Counted from the first letter of the stretch, positions 1-8,835 are shown. The stretch is DNA of 64,000 nt from Luteirhabdus salina (GCA_025384855.1 JALAHT010000004.1:251846-315845); one strand, 5' to 3'. A program made the numbers and translations. The notes: a model not told the origin generated them from the sequence alone.

Positions 1-631
1 TCATCATGGCGGAGATAGCATAGTCCCACTCCGAGTTGAAGAAGGAAAATTGAACCAATACATAGTAAGACATATAGGCAGTAAGAAATAAGGTATAGAG
101 GATAAGCAACACGGCTGCCCAACGATGTCGAATTTTAGCAACTTCGGTAGCAATTTGCCTGTTAAAAAACCAGATTCTTCCACATAGAAAAAGGTAGATT
201 CCCATATGGATGGCAATCAGCCAATGATGCTGAATTTGTGGAAACCAAGGGTTTGGATTGGAAGCTCCATTAAGAATTGAAATTGAAAAGCTTACCCATG
301 CAAGGCCGGCCAAACCAGTGGGAATAAAATGCCAGAGAAAATGGCCCAAGAACCTTTTCTTATAAAGCCTTAAAACATAAAGGTATAGTAACGGGCCAGT
401 AGCATAGTAGGCTACAGCTGGAAAATAGATAAGATATGGAAACACTCGTTGATATCCCGTCCAGTACAGTACATATTGCAATAATATAAGACTAAAGCTA
501 AGGATGAAAAAAGCAATGGGAGCTATCTTTCTACTTCGAATGGAAAGTAAAATGATAAAGAGAAAAAAACCCATAACTACGGCGACTCCAAATCCTGCCG
601 TCCATGTATCGAATGTTGGGGCTGGCTGCAT
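1..631 (-). CDS. Membrane-anchored AraC-type regulator, N-terminal part (truncated by window edge)
   Basis: A frame stays open from an ATG at 631 to the window edge, giving 210 residues with no stop, so the C-terminal half lies outside. The visible part is very hydrophobic, with at least six likely membrane spans. A segment reading YYATGPLLYLYV lies near residue 75. This 'GPLLYLYV' pattern is typical of the membrane sensor half of Bacteroidetes regulators that end in an AraC helix-turn-helix. That domain is not in the window, so the family call is inference from the N-terminus. An in-frame stop precedes the ATG by about 15 codons. It is transcribed in the same direction as rpe, 85 bases downstream of it. 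Confidence 0.6.
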   Translation of the reverse strand, partial: MQPAPTFDTWTAGFGVAVVMGFFLFIILLSIRSRKIAPIAFFILSFSLILLQYVLYWTGYQRVFPYLIYFPAVAYYATGPLLYLYVLRLYKKRFLGHFLWHFIPTGLAGLAWVSFSISILNGASNPNPWFPQIQHHWLIAIHMGIYLFLCGRIWFFNRQIATEVAKIRHRWAAVLLILYTLFLTAYMSYYVLVQFSFFNSEWDYAISAMM

Positions 632-716
632 ATCCAAATATACAGTTTCCCAACCATCAGGGGTTAAAACCGAAGTCTCGAATTATAAAAATGGACTTAT
701 TCGTGAAGAAAAAACA

Positions 717-1364
717 TTATTTCAAGCTTTTGATCGCAGCTTTGGGATCGTCGGCCTTAAAAACAAAGCTTCCTGCCACCAAGACATCGGCACCTGCGTC
801 TACCAATTGGGCTGCATTTTTATTGGTTACGCCACCATCGATCTCGATTTGGGTACTAGCACCCTGTTCTTCGATCATTTTTTTTAGTTGCTTGACCTTC
901 GTGTAGGTGTTTTCTATAAAGCTTTGACCTCCAAAACCCGGATTTACGCTCATCATACACACAAGGTCTATATCCTGAAGGGTATCTTTTAATACTGAAA
1001 CATTGGTGTGTGGATTCAAGGCTACGCCAGCCTTCATCCCTTCCGCTTTAATAGCCTGAAGGGTCCGGTGTAGGTGAGTAGAGGCCTCATAGTGAACCGT
1101 TAAAACGTCGGCTCCCAGAAGTGCAAAATCCTTTACATAGCGTTCAGGTTGCGCAATCATTAAATGAACATCCAATGGTTTTTTGGCATGTCTCGAAATC
1201 GCTTCAATTACAGGCATTCCAAAAGATATATTAGGAACAAAAACACCGTCCATAACATCTAGGTGAAACCAATCGGCATCACTTTCGTTAACCATCTTGA
1301 TATCTTTCTCAAGATTTGCAAAATCGGCGGCTAGAATAGAAGGTGCAATTATGGGATGACTCAT
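717..1364 (-). CDS. rpe: Ribulose-phosphate 3-epimerase
   Basis: This cytoplasmic enzyme interconverts D-ribulose 5-phosphate and D-xylulose 5-phosphate in the pentose phosphate pathway. The 215-residue length is normal for the TIM-barrel family. Expected motifs appear in order: an N-terminal IIAPSILAADF strand, the metal and catalytic segment HLDVMDGVFVPN, DVHLMI, the phosphate loop NPGFGGQSF, and EIDGGV with the second catalytic aspartate. Its ATG overlaps the stop of the upstream BLUF gene (ATGA), so the two are probably translationally coupled. Identification is firm; a functional link to the light sensor is unknown. Confidence 0.96.
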   Translation of the reverse strand: MSHPIIAPSILAADFANLEKDIKMVNESDADWFHLDVMDGVFVPNISFGMPVIEAISRHAKKPLDVHLMIAQPERYVKDFALLGADVLTVHYEASTHLHRTLQAIKAEGMKAGVALNPHTNVSVLKDTLQDIDLVCMMSVNPGFGGQSFIENTYTKVKQLKKMIEEQGASTQIEIDGGVTNKNAAQLVDAGADVLVAGSFVFKADDPKAAIKSLK

Positions 1365-1768
1365 GCTGGTATCAAAAATGGGTTTAGAACCCGTTGTACT
1401 TTATCGGAAAAGGGAGATTCTTTTTTGTTGATATCTAAATACTTTCTGATTTTCTCCAACTCTTCCGATGTTTTTACAACATTGAATTTTGAACTATATC
1501 CACTGAAAATATCTCTTGGCAATCGGTGGTTTATCAACACTTCAATGTTTCGGTGTCGTTGGTCTTTTTGTATGGCTTCAAATAAGGGCTGAATAGTTTT
1601 TTCTCTGCCTTCCAAAACCTGAAAAAAATGACCAAGGCCATGCAAAAGTATACCATTTATATTGTTCTGCTGATTGTTTTTCAAGGTAGTTTGAAATATA
1701 TCTTCTATTTCAATAGCTGAAATGCCATCATGAGCCTCGCTCACGTAGCAAATTGTGTGATTCATCAT
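1361..1768 (-). CDS. BLUF-domain blue-light sensor protein
   Basis: A 135-residue single-domain protein with the BLUF fold, which binds FAD and changes its hydrogen bonding in blue light. The pattern YVSEA, then NNINGILL, FFQVLEG, DQRHRNIEVL is diagnostic. Compared with AppA (Tyr21, Asn45, Gln63), the same spacing gives Tyr8, Asn32 and Gln50, so the flavin photochemistry residues are kept. The residues matching Trp104 and Met106 of AppA are Tyr91 and Ser93, which is unusual. About 35 residues follow the domain, with no output domain. It overlaps rpe by four bases. The rpoD terminator lies upstream, so a promoter is expected between 1769 and 1880; I do not see a clear one. Confidence 0.9.
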   Translation of the reverse strand: MMNHTICYVSEAHDGISAIEIEDIFQTTLKNNQQNNINGILLHGLGHFFQVLEGREKTIQPLFEAIQKDQRHRNIEVLINHRLPRDIFSGYSSKFNVVKTSEELEKIRKYLDINKKESPFSDKVQRVLNPFLIPA

Positions 1769-1880
1769 ATTACTTTATAGGCGACAATTGCTTGTCTATA
1801 GTTGTTGTTGTAAGAAATATACTGAAGTATTTGATAAATTGAAAAAACAGCTACTTATTTTAAGATTTTCATAAGAAAAA

Positions 1881-1903
1881 ACCTCCGGTAATCAGCCGGA
1901 GGT
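1881..1903 (-). terminator. Rho-independent terminator of rpoD
   Basis: An eight-base-pair perfect stem (ACCTCCGG with CCGGAGGT) and a seven-base loop lie 56 bases past the rpoD stop. On the minus strand the stem is followed by a run of five T, as expected for intrinsic termination of rpoD transcription. Confidence 0.85.
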
Positions 1904-1959
1904 CATTCATCAATCAAAAAACGAACAGTTATGATGAACTGTCGTTGCCATAATTTAGG

Positions 1960-2823
1960 TTATCCTAAATAAGTCTTCAAAATTTTACTGCGTGACGTAT
2001 GCTTCAATCGTCTAATCGCTTTTTCCTTTATCTGTCGTACGCGTTCCCTGGTTAAATCGAAGGTTTCCCCAATTTCTTCCAATGTCATCGGATTTTGATC
2101 GCATAATCCGAAATACAAGCGAATAACATCTGCTTCACGTGGCGTTAAAGTTTCAAGAGCACGTTCTATTTCTGTCTTAAGCGACTCATGTAATAACGTC
2201 CGATCTGGATTTGGCGACTCACCACTTCGCAACACATCATAGAGGTTGCTATCTTCACCTTCTACCAAGGGTGCATCCATAGAAACGTGACGCCCAGAAT
2301 TTTTAAGGGACTGTTTCACATCGCTGATGGTCATGTCCAATTCCTTGGCAATTTCTTCCGCACTAGGCGGACGTTCATGCGCTTGCTCAAGATACGCAAA
2401 CGTTTTATTTATTTTGTTAATACTTCCAATTTTATTGAGGGGAAGCCTTACAATTCGGCTTTGTTCCGCCAATGCCTGTAAAATAGACTGACGAATCCAC
2501 CAAACGGCATATGATATAAATTTGAATCCCCGTGTTTCATCGAAGCGCTGGGCAGCTTTTATGAGACCTAAATTTCCTTCATTGATTAAATCGGGAAGTG
2601 TCAACCCTTGATTTTGGTATTGCTTCGCAACCGAAACGACGAAACGTAGATTTGCCTTTGTCAATTTTTCCAGGGCACGTTGGTCGCCTGCTTTGATTTT
2701 CTGAGCGAGTTCAACCTCTTGTTCTGCGGTAATCAAATCGACTTTACCAATTTCCTGTAAATATTTATCTAAGGAAGCGGTTTCACGGTTGGTTACCTGC
2801 TTCGTAATTTTAAGCTGTCTCAT
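1960..2823 (-). CDS. rpoD: Primary sigma factor (housekeeping sigma-70), Bacteroidetes type
   Basis: Directs RNA polymerase to housekeeping promoters. At 287 residues it is the short form typical of Bacteroidetes, without region 1.1 or the large non-conserved insert. Visible parts: region 1.2 ([14 protein letters not shown]) near residue 20, region 2 core binding and -10 melting ([35 protein letters not shown]) at about 62-125, region 3, and region 4.2 with the -35 helix ([19 protein letters not shown]) near 245-265. The altered promoter consensus of this phylum, -33 TTTG and -7 TAnnTTTG, is read by this kind of sigma factor. It is flanked by terminators on both sides, so it is monocistronic. 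Confidence 0.96.
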   Translation of the reverse strand: MRQLKITKQVTNRETASLDKYLQEIGKVDLITAEQEVELAQKIKAGDQRALEKLTKANLRFVVSVAKQYQNQGLTLPDLINEGNLGLIKAAQRFDETRGFKFISYAVWWIRQSILQALAEQSRIVRLPLNKIGSINKINKTFAYLEQAHERPPSAEEIAKELDMTISDVKQSLKNSGRHVSMDAPLVEGEDSNLYDVLRSGESPNPDRTLLHESLKTEIERALETLTPREADVIRLYFGLCDQNPMTLEEIGETFDLTRERVRQIKEKAIRRLKHTSRSKILKTYLG

Positions 2824-2956
2824 AGGTTGATGGGATGTTAGTTATAAATCCGTTTTGTTACTATGAGTGTTACGTAAAAAGGTTTCGAAATGTTACAGAA
2901 AAGTTAAAAAAAATCACATCAGGTATTTTAAAATGGTATAATCATAAATAAAAAAC

Positions 2957-2970
2957 GGGCTGCTAAGCCC
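2957..2970 (-). terminator. Terminator after the lipoprotein gene
   Basis: A five-base-pair stem (GGGCT with AGCCC) with a four-base loop sits 33 bases past the stop at 3003. It is flanked by A5 on one side and T6 on the other, so it can work in either direction. The minus-strand reading fits the lipoprotein gene. Confidence 0.7.
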
Positions 2971-3002
2971 ATTTTTTATTATTTACAAGAATTGATTATC
3001 TG

Positions 3003-4058
3003 TTAGTCATTGCAGGTTATTACGGAAAGCGTCATCTCCGATTGAAAAAAGCTCGTGCCATTCTCGATATCCCTTATATTGAAATAAATAGTTTGTGGAT
3101 TTGAAATATTCATATATCCATCGGTTGGAAGAGGGTTGAGGTTTCCGTCAGCATCTTCTTGCGATTCAAAAAATGATATTTCATAATTAAATGGAATGGT
3201 GTTTCCTGAATATAGAGGAAAGCACAGCATATAGTCGTTAAAATTGAAGGTTGAAGTATTGCTCCCTTCAATATCCTCACAGCTTTCATAAGTGAAATTT
3301 CCAATGCAATCAATAGGGCATTCACGTTGCATAGTTAGTATCATAGTGTCATTTTCTAGTACGAAGTTGTCCACATTTGCGGTAACAACTTTCCAGTCCC
3401 TATTGAAATTTTCTTCAATTTCTGGTATTCCACTAAAGGACATATTTAGATGTAGCTCATCGCCTATATAAAGCGTATTCCAAGTACCCACAGATACGTT
3501 ATTTTCATTATACATTCCTATAACGCCAGAAGTTTCCGCAGTGAAATAATAGTCTGAAAAGTCTGAGGAACTATTTTCAAAAGATACGATTTCCCACCGG
3601 CAATCTTCGTCTTCACTATTACATAGGTAGGTTTCGCACTCCTCTTCTTCCTCCTCCTGCAAGCAATCTCTGACGGCTGTTGCCAATTCTTCATTAGAAT
3701 TTATTTCAACGAAAGTTCCGCTATTATCGGTGCCAGTTATAGGGTAACTCAAACTTATAGAATGATTGTCATTTATGGTTATCAGCAAATTATAAAATTC
3801 AAGGTCGCTATCAATACCATAGGCATCCATAAATTCTTGATTCTCATCAAAAACAAATATGGCTAACGGATAATTGAAATCGATGCAACCAATTCCATTT
3901 TCGCCATCGTCAGCTGATACTTCTTGAATAAAGCTAAACAGTTCTGAGTCTTTTTCAATATAATCTCTAGGGTAGTTAGTATCTCCGACTGGCTCGCTCT
4001 CGCAACCGAGAACAAAAAGCAGACATCCAAAAACAAGTAATAAGTAATAATTTTTCAT
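3003..4058 (-). CDS. Lipoprotein of unknown function with a T9SS-adhesin-like C-terminal module
   Basis: The 351-residue protein begins with a lipoprotein signal peptide ending in LGC at residues 17-19, so it should be lipid-anchored in the envelope. The centre is acidic, with a run of six glutamates near residue 130, and there are many cysteines. The last 70 residues contain a stretch reading SQEDADGNLNPL then NPQTIYF. This resembles the repeated module in the large type B T9SS protein at 58979-61066, present here as a single copy. I do not recognise the rest. It lies 42 bases downstream of proC on the same strand, has its own terminator, and may be cotranscribed with proC or separate. Confidence 0.7.
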   Translation of the reverse strand: MKNYYLLLVFGCLLFVLGCESEPVGDTNYPRDYIEKDSELFSFIQEVSADDGENGIGCIDFNYPLAIFVFDENQEFMDAYGIDSDLEFYNLLITINDNHSISLSYPITGTDNSGTFVEINSNEELATAVRDCLQEEEEEECETYLCNSEDEDCRWEIVSFENSSSDFSDYYFTAETSGVIGMYNENNVSVGTWNTLYIGDELHLNMSFSGIPEIEENFNRDWKVVTANVDNFVLENDTMILTMQRECPIDCIGNFTYESCEDIEGSNTSTFNFNDYMLCFPLYSGNTIPFNYEISFFESQEDADGNLNPLPTDGYMNISNPQTIYFNIRDIENGTSFFQSEMTLSVITCND

Positions 4059-4100
4059 AAAAGATGGTTTTATTTTTTTACCTCAAACATTAGGCCATAG

Positions 4101-4910
4101 TCAGGTATTGTCCTTACCTAACTCGGTGGCCCTATCGAAAGCGGCGTATGCAGCATCCTTTATCAATTCCTTCAAATTGTTGTCATCCATGGAATCCAAT
4201 GCGGCACGAGTAGTGCCACCTTTGCTCGCTACGCGGTCCATCCAGCTGTTTGGAGAGAGGTTCGATTGATTGAAAAGTGCTACAGCGCCCTCGAAGGTTT
4301 GCGTTACCAATACTTTGGAATCGTTTTCGGAAAAGCCCATCTTCAAGGCAGCTTCCATCATCGATTGCATAAAATAGAAAACATAGGCAGGGCCACTACC
4401 TGAAATACCTGTCGATGCATTTATAAACCGTTCATTTTCTACGTGAATCGCCTCGCCAGTAGTGTCTAAAAGATTACGAACCATCAACAGCTCTACGCGA
4501 CTTACCTCCTTGGCTTCGGTAAAGCTTGTCATCCCCTTACCCACCTTTGCGGGTAAATTCGGCATGGTTCGCACCACTTTTTTAATGCCCAATTGCTTTT
4601 GAATCGATTCAATAGTGATACCCGCCATTAGGGATATAACGATTTGGTCGTCGTTCACCATCGATTTGATGTTGCTGAAAAGGTCTTCACTATGATAAGG
4701 CTTTACAGCGATAAATAAGATATCTGCGATAGGAACGCAGTCTTCAATTTTTTCATATACTTCAAACTTAGGTTGCTCCCGCAGCAAATCGCGTTTTTCT
4801 TCTGAGATATCGTAAATCATTAATTTTCGACGGTTCAGGTACGTTGATGTTGCCATCCCTTCGGCATAGGTTAAACCCATATTTCCGGCACCTAATACTA
4901 GTACTTTCAT
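4101..4910 (-). CDS. proC: Pyrroline-5-carboxylate reductase
   Basis: Catalyses the last step of proline synthesis, NAD(P)H-dependent reduction of 1-pyrroline-5-carboxylate. The start at 4910 (MKVLVLGAGNMG) places the Rossmann glycine motif at the N-terminus as in all homologues and gives 269 residues, the normal length. An in-frame ATG 66 bases upstream would add an unrelated basic leader and is rejected. Other motifs: LFIAVKPYH, the proline-binding region STGISGSGPAYVFYF near residue 165, and the C-terminal SKGGTTRAALDSM. A TATCTTTT promoter-like box lies at 4942-4949. PruA at 40665 carries out the opposing catabolic step but is not linked. Confidence 0.94.
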   Translation of the reverse strand: MKVLVLGAGNMGLTYAEGMATSTYLNRRKLMIYDISEEKRDLLREQPKFEVYEKIEDCVPIADILFIAVKPYHSEDLFSNIKSMVNDDQIVISLMAGITIESIQKQLGIKKVVRTMPNLPAKVGKGMTSFTEAKEVSRVELLMVRNLLDTTGEAIHVENERFINASTGISGSGPAYVFYFMQSMMEAALKMGFSENDSKVLVTQTFEGAVALFNQSNLSPNSWMDRVASKGGTTRAALDSMDDNNLKELIKDAAYAAFDRATELGKDNT

Positions 4911-4981
4911 GCGTTGTTTTTTCGTGTTTTTTGAGTTTTCGAAAAGATACAATAATCCTATAGAAAACACCTCCAAAATGA

Positions 4982-5026
4982 AGAGGATTTCGCCTCAAAC
5001 AATGTGTCAAGAATAGTAAATCCTCT
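4982..5026 (-). other. Inverted repeat between the Mo-hydroxylase and proC
   Basis: Nine bases, AGAGGATTT at 4982-4990, are perfectly complementary to AAATCCTCT at 5018-5026, with a 27-base loop. The repeat begins eight bases past the stop of the molybdenum subunit gene. It may be a long-loop terminator or mRNA-stabilising stem; the T-rich tail on the minus strand is weak. Confidence 0.4.
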
Positions 5027-5033
5027 ACTTGAA

Positions 5034-7247
5034 TTAAGCCGAGGGACTTAAGCTTGATGTAACCTTATCTGGGGTAACGGGTAGTTTTCTAAATCGAACT
5101 CCGATAGCATTATAAATCGCATTGGTAATGGCGGGAGCGGACCCAATTAATCCTACTTCCCCCAAGCCTTTAGCGCCCATCGGATTGATATTCGGATCGG
5201 GTTTGTCTATAAAGGATACTTCAATTAGGGGAACATCGGCATTCACCGCGACGTGGTAACCAGCAAAATCGTTGCCAAGCAGTCGACCTGAATTCATATC
5301 CACTTCCTGTTTTTCGGTCAAGGCCATTCCGACACCGCCGACGCCTGCTCCGATAATTTGGTTGGCAGCTGCTTGTGGATTTACAATGGTTCCAGCATCC
5401 ACTACAATAACCATTCGATCCATCCTCACTTGTCCGGTTAGTGCATGCACCTTTACTTTATAAAAATGCGCTGCGGAAGAGCAAAAGCCATATTTTTCGC
5501 GTTCGTCCCCAGCAGAAGAATATTCTTCAACCATGATGGTGTCAAGATTATTTTTGGTGAAGAGTGAAGCATAGGTAACTTTCTGATTGGGATTACCTTG
5601 CATTGAAATGTCATTTTCACCCAAAACTATCGATGCTGCTTTCCACTGTTGATCATTGGTTGAAGCATAGGTCGCTAATTTTTCCTTCAATGCAGTACTC
5701 GCTGCAGCAATGGCACCACTTAAGGACGACAGTCCCCAACTTCCACCTTGTGTCACCGCCTTAGGATGGATAGAATCTCCCAACTCAATATTAATTTTCT
5801 CACGTGGAATGCCTAAAAACTCATGCGCCATATTCACAATAGCTTCTCCCGTACCAGTTCCAATATCGGTCATGGCAGTGCGGATAACCAGATTGCCCTT
5901 TTTATCCATCTCAATGGAAGCGCCGGCATGTCTACGCATCGCATTCCATAAACCGACGGCCATTCCATAGCCCGTATACCAATTTCCCTCTTTTAGTTGT
6001 AAAGGTTTGGTGGGTCTATTTTGCCAGCCGATTGTTTCAGCACCCCGCTGTAGGCATTCATCCAAAAAGTGGGAAGACCACGGATTGCCGGTTTGCATTT
6101 CATAGGGAGCGATATTTTTCATTCGAATATCAACAGGATCAACATCCATTTTATAGCATAGTTCGTCAATGGCAGATTCTACTCCGAAAGTTCCCGTAGA
6201 GTCGCCTGGGCCACGCATCCAAGTTGGAGATGATAGATGAAGTGGCACCGTTGCCGCATTGCGTTGAACGTTTTCGAAACCGTATACCTTATGTGCGATT
6301 GCGGTAATTCCTTCGGAAAAATGATGTTTCTGCGATTTGGTATGCTTCGACTGGTGAATCACCCCTAAAAGTTTACCATCAGTAGCGGCACCAATTTTAA
6401 CGCGTTGCCAAGATTCTGGCCGATAACCGACCATCGTAAACATCTGAGGCCGTGTTAAAACCACCTTCACTGGCCGATTGAGCTGTTTTGCGGCAAGACT
6501 GGCGGCTACGGTATTGAACCACATATTAAGTCCTGAACCGAAACCTCCGCCAACAAATTCGCTAGTCACTCGAATATTTTTCGGATCAAGATTAAAAAGG
6601 GCACCCAAGTTGTTTTGAACGGCATTTACCCCTTGCGATTTATCATACACGTGAAGGCTGTTCGCTGAATCCCATTGCGCGATAGTGGCGTGCATCTCCA
6701 TGGGGTTGTGAACCTCCATGGCAATCTCATACTCCTGGTCGACGATATGAGGGGCATTTTGCCAATTACTACTGCTGCCGCGATCATCCTTCATATCATT
6801 TAAATCGACCCTTTTTCGAACGTTGTCGAAATCGATATCCATGTCTTTGTTTTCCTCATACTGCGCTTTCACCAAAGAAGCGGCAAAGCTGGCATCCTCT
6901 AGGGTTTCAGCCACCACCAAAGCGATGGGCTGGTCGTTAAAATCGATTTCAGTGGTATGGAAAAAAGTGTGATGTACAGGAAAGTCTTTGCGCTTCTCAG
7001 CGTTTTCAAGGGCAGCGATACTCGGTTTGTTCCAATAGGAAAGAACATCGATGACACCTGGAATTTCCTTTGCGATGGAAGTGTCGATTCCTATTACTTT
7101 TCCATTGGTAATCGTGCTTCCTATCAACACCCCATGTGCTAATTTCGGGAGTTCGTACTCTGCAGAATATAACGCCTTGCCAGTAACCTTCGCTCTTCCT
7201 TCTACGCGGCCTTTACGATCTGATAGTATGTTGAAGGGTTTTACCAT
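5034..7247 (-). CDS. Molybdenum hydroxylase large (molybdopterin-binding) subunit, PaoC/XDH type
   Basis: The 737-residue catalytic subunit of a xanthine-oxidase-family enzyme. Members hydroxylate aldehydes or N-heterocycles at a molybdenum-MCD cofactor. The N-terminal VEGRAKVTGKALYSAEY segment, GGGFGSGLNMW near residue 235 and the C-terminal GAKGLGEVGLIGSAPAI are family signatures; the Glu in GLGEVG is the expected catalytic base. Size and three-gene layout match E. coli PaoABC rather than fused xanthine dehydrogenases. It has no signal of its own and would be carried out by the Tat signal on the iron-sulfur subunit. Its ATG overlaps the FAD gene by seven bases. The substrate cannot be read from the sequence. 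Confidence 0.9.
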   Translation of the reverse strand: MVKPFNILSDRKGRVEGRAKVTGKALYSAEYELPKLAHGVLIGSTITNGKVIGIDTSIAKEIPGVIDVLSYWNKPSIAALENAEKRKDFPVHHTFFHTTEIDFNDQPIALVVAETLEDASFAASLVKAQYEENKDMDIDFDNVRKRVDLNDMKDDRGSSSNWQNAPHIVDQEYEIAMEVHNPMEMHATIAQWDSANSLHVYDKSQGVNAVQNNLGALFNLDPKNIRVTSEFVGGGFGSGLNMWFNTVAASLAAKQLNRPVKVVLTRPQMFTMVGYRPESWQRVKIGAATDGKLLGVIHQSKHTKSQKHHFSEGITAIAHKVYGFENVQRNAATVPLHLSSPTWMRGPGDSTGTFGVESAIDELCYKMDVDPVDIRMKNIAPYEMQTGNPWSSHFLDECLQRGAETIGWQNRPTKPLQLKEGNWYTGYGMAVGLWNAMRRHAGASIEMDKKGNLVIRTAMTDIGTGTGEAIVNMAHEFLGIPREKINIELGDSIHPKAVTQGGSWGLSSLSGAIAAASTALKEKLATYASTNDQQWKAASIVLGENDISMQGNPNQKVTYASLFTKNNLDTIMVEEYSSAGDEREKYGFCSSAAHFYKVKVHALTGQVRMDRMVIVVDAGTIVNPQAAANQIIGAGVGGVGMALTEKQEVDMNSGRLLGNDFAGYHVAVNADVPLIEVSFIDKPDPNINPMGAKGLGEVGLIGSAPAITNAIYNAIGVRFRKLPVTPDKVTSSLSPSA

Positions 7248-8236
7248 TTGGTTTCGAGGGTGTTATCTGCCGCTTGCGATAAGGCAGTGATAATAGCTCC
7301 TTCCAAGAGCCCTATCTTAAATGAGTTATGTGCTAATGGCTCAGCTTCAGAAGAAGCTAGTTTGGCAGCAGCTTCAATATTTTTGCGAGTAGCTGACTTA
7401 TTCTTTAAATAGTTTTCTGCATTTTTCCAACGCCATGGTTTGTGGGCAACGCCTCCCGATGCCAATCGGGCCGCTTTAATAGTCCCATTTCTAATTTCTA
7501 ACGCAGCTGCTACCGAAATCAACGCAAAGGCGTAGGAGTCGCGCTCCCTTATTTTGACATATGCGATGTTGTTACCAAATGCGTTATTGGGAACAAAGAC
7601 AGATGTTATAAGTGCATTCTCGGGCAAATTCGTGTCTTTTTCCGGGTTTTCACCAGGAAGTCTATGAAAGTCTTCAAAGGTTGTCGTTTTCGAAGTACCG
7701 TCGGATTGGGTCGTTTCTACTTCAGCATCAAGCGCGACCAATGCCACACAAAAATCTGATGGATGCACGGCGACACATTTTGAAGAATAGCCAATAATTG
7801 CTGACATTCGTTGATTGCCTTTCAAAGCGCCACAACCGCTGCCTGGATTTCGTTTGTTGCAGGGTAGTGCGGTATCGTAAAAATAAGGACAGCGTGTGCG
7901 CTGCAACAGATTGCCTCCCGTAGTCGCCATATTTCGTATTTGGGGTGAAGCACCAGCTAAAATGGCTTTCGATAGTAAAGGATATTTCTGAAGGATTTCT
8001 GGATGATTGGCAACCTCGCTGTTTGTACTCCCTGCGCCAAGTCGTATCCCGTCGTTGGTAGTTTTGATGGTGTTGGTTGAAACGTTCTTCAAATTTATGA
8101 CGCTATCGGGTGTTGCGATATGTTTCTTCATCAAATCCACCTGATTTGTCCCGCCTGCTAGATATGCAGTTTTTGAAGTAGCCATCTCGAACGCTTCTTC
8201 TGTGGTCTTCGGTGTATGGAATTGAAACGGTCTCAT
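7241..8236 (-). CDS. Molybdenum hydroxylase FAD-binding subunit with extra cysteine cluster (PaoB/YagS type)
   Basis: The 331-residue middle subunit that carries FAD. The start at 8236 (MRPFQFHTPKT) fits the family and overlaps the preceding stop as ATGA; the longer frame from 8290 lies inside the upstream gene. FAD contacts are visible at LAGGTNQVDLMK (residues 26-37) and ATTGGNLLQRTRC (104-116). Cysteines at 116, 126, 135 and 154 lie in the segment that in PaoB binds an additional [4Fe-4S] cluster, so this enzyme is inferred to be the PaoABC subtype. It acts between the 2Fe-2S subunit and an outside electron acceptor. Confidence 0.9.
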   Translation of the reverse strand: MRPFQFHTPKTTEEAFEMATSKTAYLAGGTNQVDLMKKHIATPDSVINLKNVSTNTIKTTNDGIRLGAGSTNSEVANHPEILQKYPLLSKAILAGASPQIRNMATTGGNLLQRTRCPYFYDTALPCNKRNPGSGCGALKGNQRMSAIIGYSSKCVAVHPSDFCVALVALDAEVETTQSDGTSKTTTFEDFHRLPGENPEKDTNLPENALITSVFVPNNAFGNNIAYVKIRERDSYAFALISVAAALEIRNGTIKAARLASGGVAHKPWRWKNAENYLKNKSATRKNIEAAAKLASSEAEPLAHNSFKIGLLEGAIITALSQAADNTLETKW

Positions 8237-8835
8237 TTGGCAACACTTTGGATGGCGTTCGTAATTCCGTTGTAAGCACCGCAGCGACAAATATTACCGC
8301 TCATGAATTCCTTTATTTCTCCTACTGAAGTCGTGCGTCCTTCCTTCACACAGGCTACGGCCGACATAATTTGTCCAGGGGTACAATAGCCACATTGAAA
8401 GCCATCGTGTTCCAAAAAAGCTTCTTGCATGGGGTGCAGCTCATCGCCTTTTGCCAGGCCTTCAATGGTGGTGACTTCTGTTTCTGGTAACGTAGCGGCT
8501 AAGGTGAGACAGCTAAGCACGCGTTTCCCATTCACATGGACGGTACAAGCACCACATTGCCCATGGTCACAGCCTTTTTTTGTACCTGTAAGTTGAAGGA
8601 TTTCACGAAGTAGATCAAGCAAAGTACTTCGACTATCAACATCCAAGCTGTAGGGTTTTTCGTTTATTCGAAGCGATAGCGGAAGTATTTCCTTCTTCGG
8701 AACAAAGATTTCTTTGATGTGGTTATAAAAGGCCTTTACCGAATTTGGAATAACTGCCAAAGCCGCAAACGCTGAAGATGATTTGATAAAAAATCGACGG
8801 CTGAACGTTTTTGGTAAACTCGGCTGGTCTTTCAT
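8233..8835 (-). CDS. Molybdenum hydroxylase [2Fe-2S] subunit with Tat signal (PaoA/YagT type)
   Basis: The 200-residue subunit has a twin-arginine signal (SRRFFIK at residues 12-18, then a hydrophobic stretch), so the folded complex is likely exported to the periplasm. Two [2Fe-2S] sites follow: the plant-type CDHGQCGAC with a later Cys (VLSCLT), and the helical site CGYCTPG with CRCGAY near the C-terminus. It is the first gene of the three-gene operon. A TATCTTTA box at 8852-8859, seventeen bases before the ATG, may be its promoter. No XdhC-like cofactor-insertion gene is adjacent, although PaoABC-type enzymes normally need one. Confidence 0.93.
   Translation of the reverse strand: MKDQPSLPKTFSRRFFIKSSSAFAALAVIPNSVKAFYNHIKEIFVPKKEILPLSLRINEKPYSLDVDSRSTLLDLLREILQLTGTKKGCDHGQCGACTVHVNGKRVLSCLTLAATLPETEVTTIEGLAKGDELHPMQEAFLEHDGFQCGYCTPGQIMSAVACVKEGRTTSVGEIKEFMSGNICRCGAYNGITNAIQSVAK

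Noticed and set aside
504-887. Plus-strand frame of 127 codons over the start of the window
   Set aside because: It lies opposite the AraC-type membrane gene and the end of rpe, both of which have strong protein patterns; its own translation has no recognisable domain.
4911-4976. Longer N-terminus for proC
   Set aside because: The extra 22 residues are not like any ProC leader, and the Rossmann motif begins exactly at the ATG at 4910.
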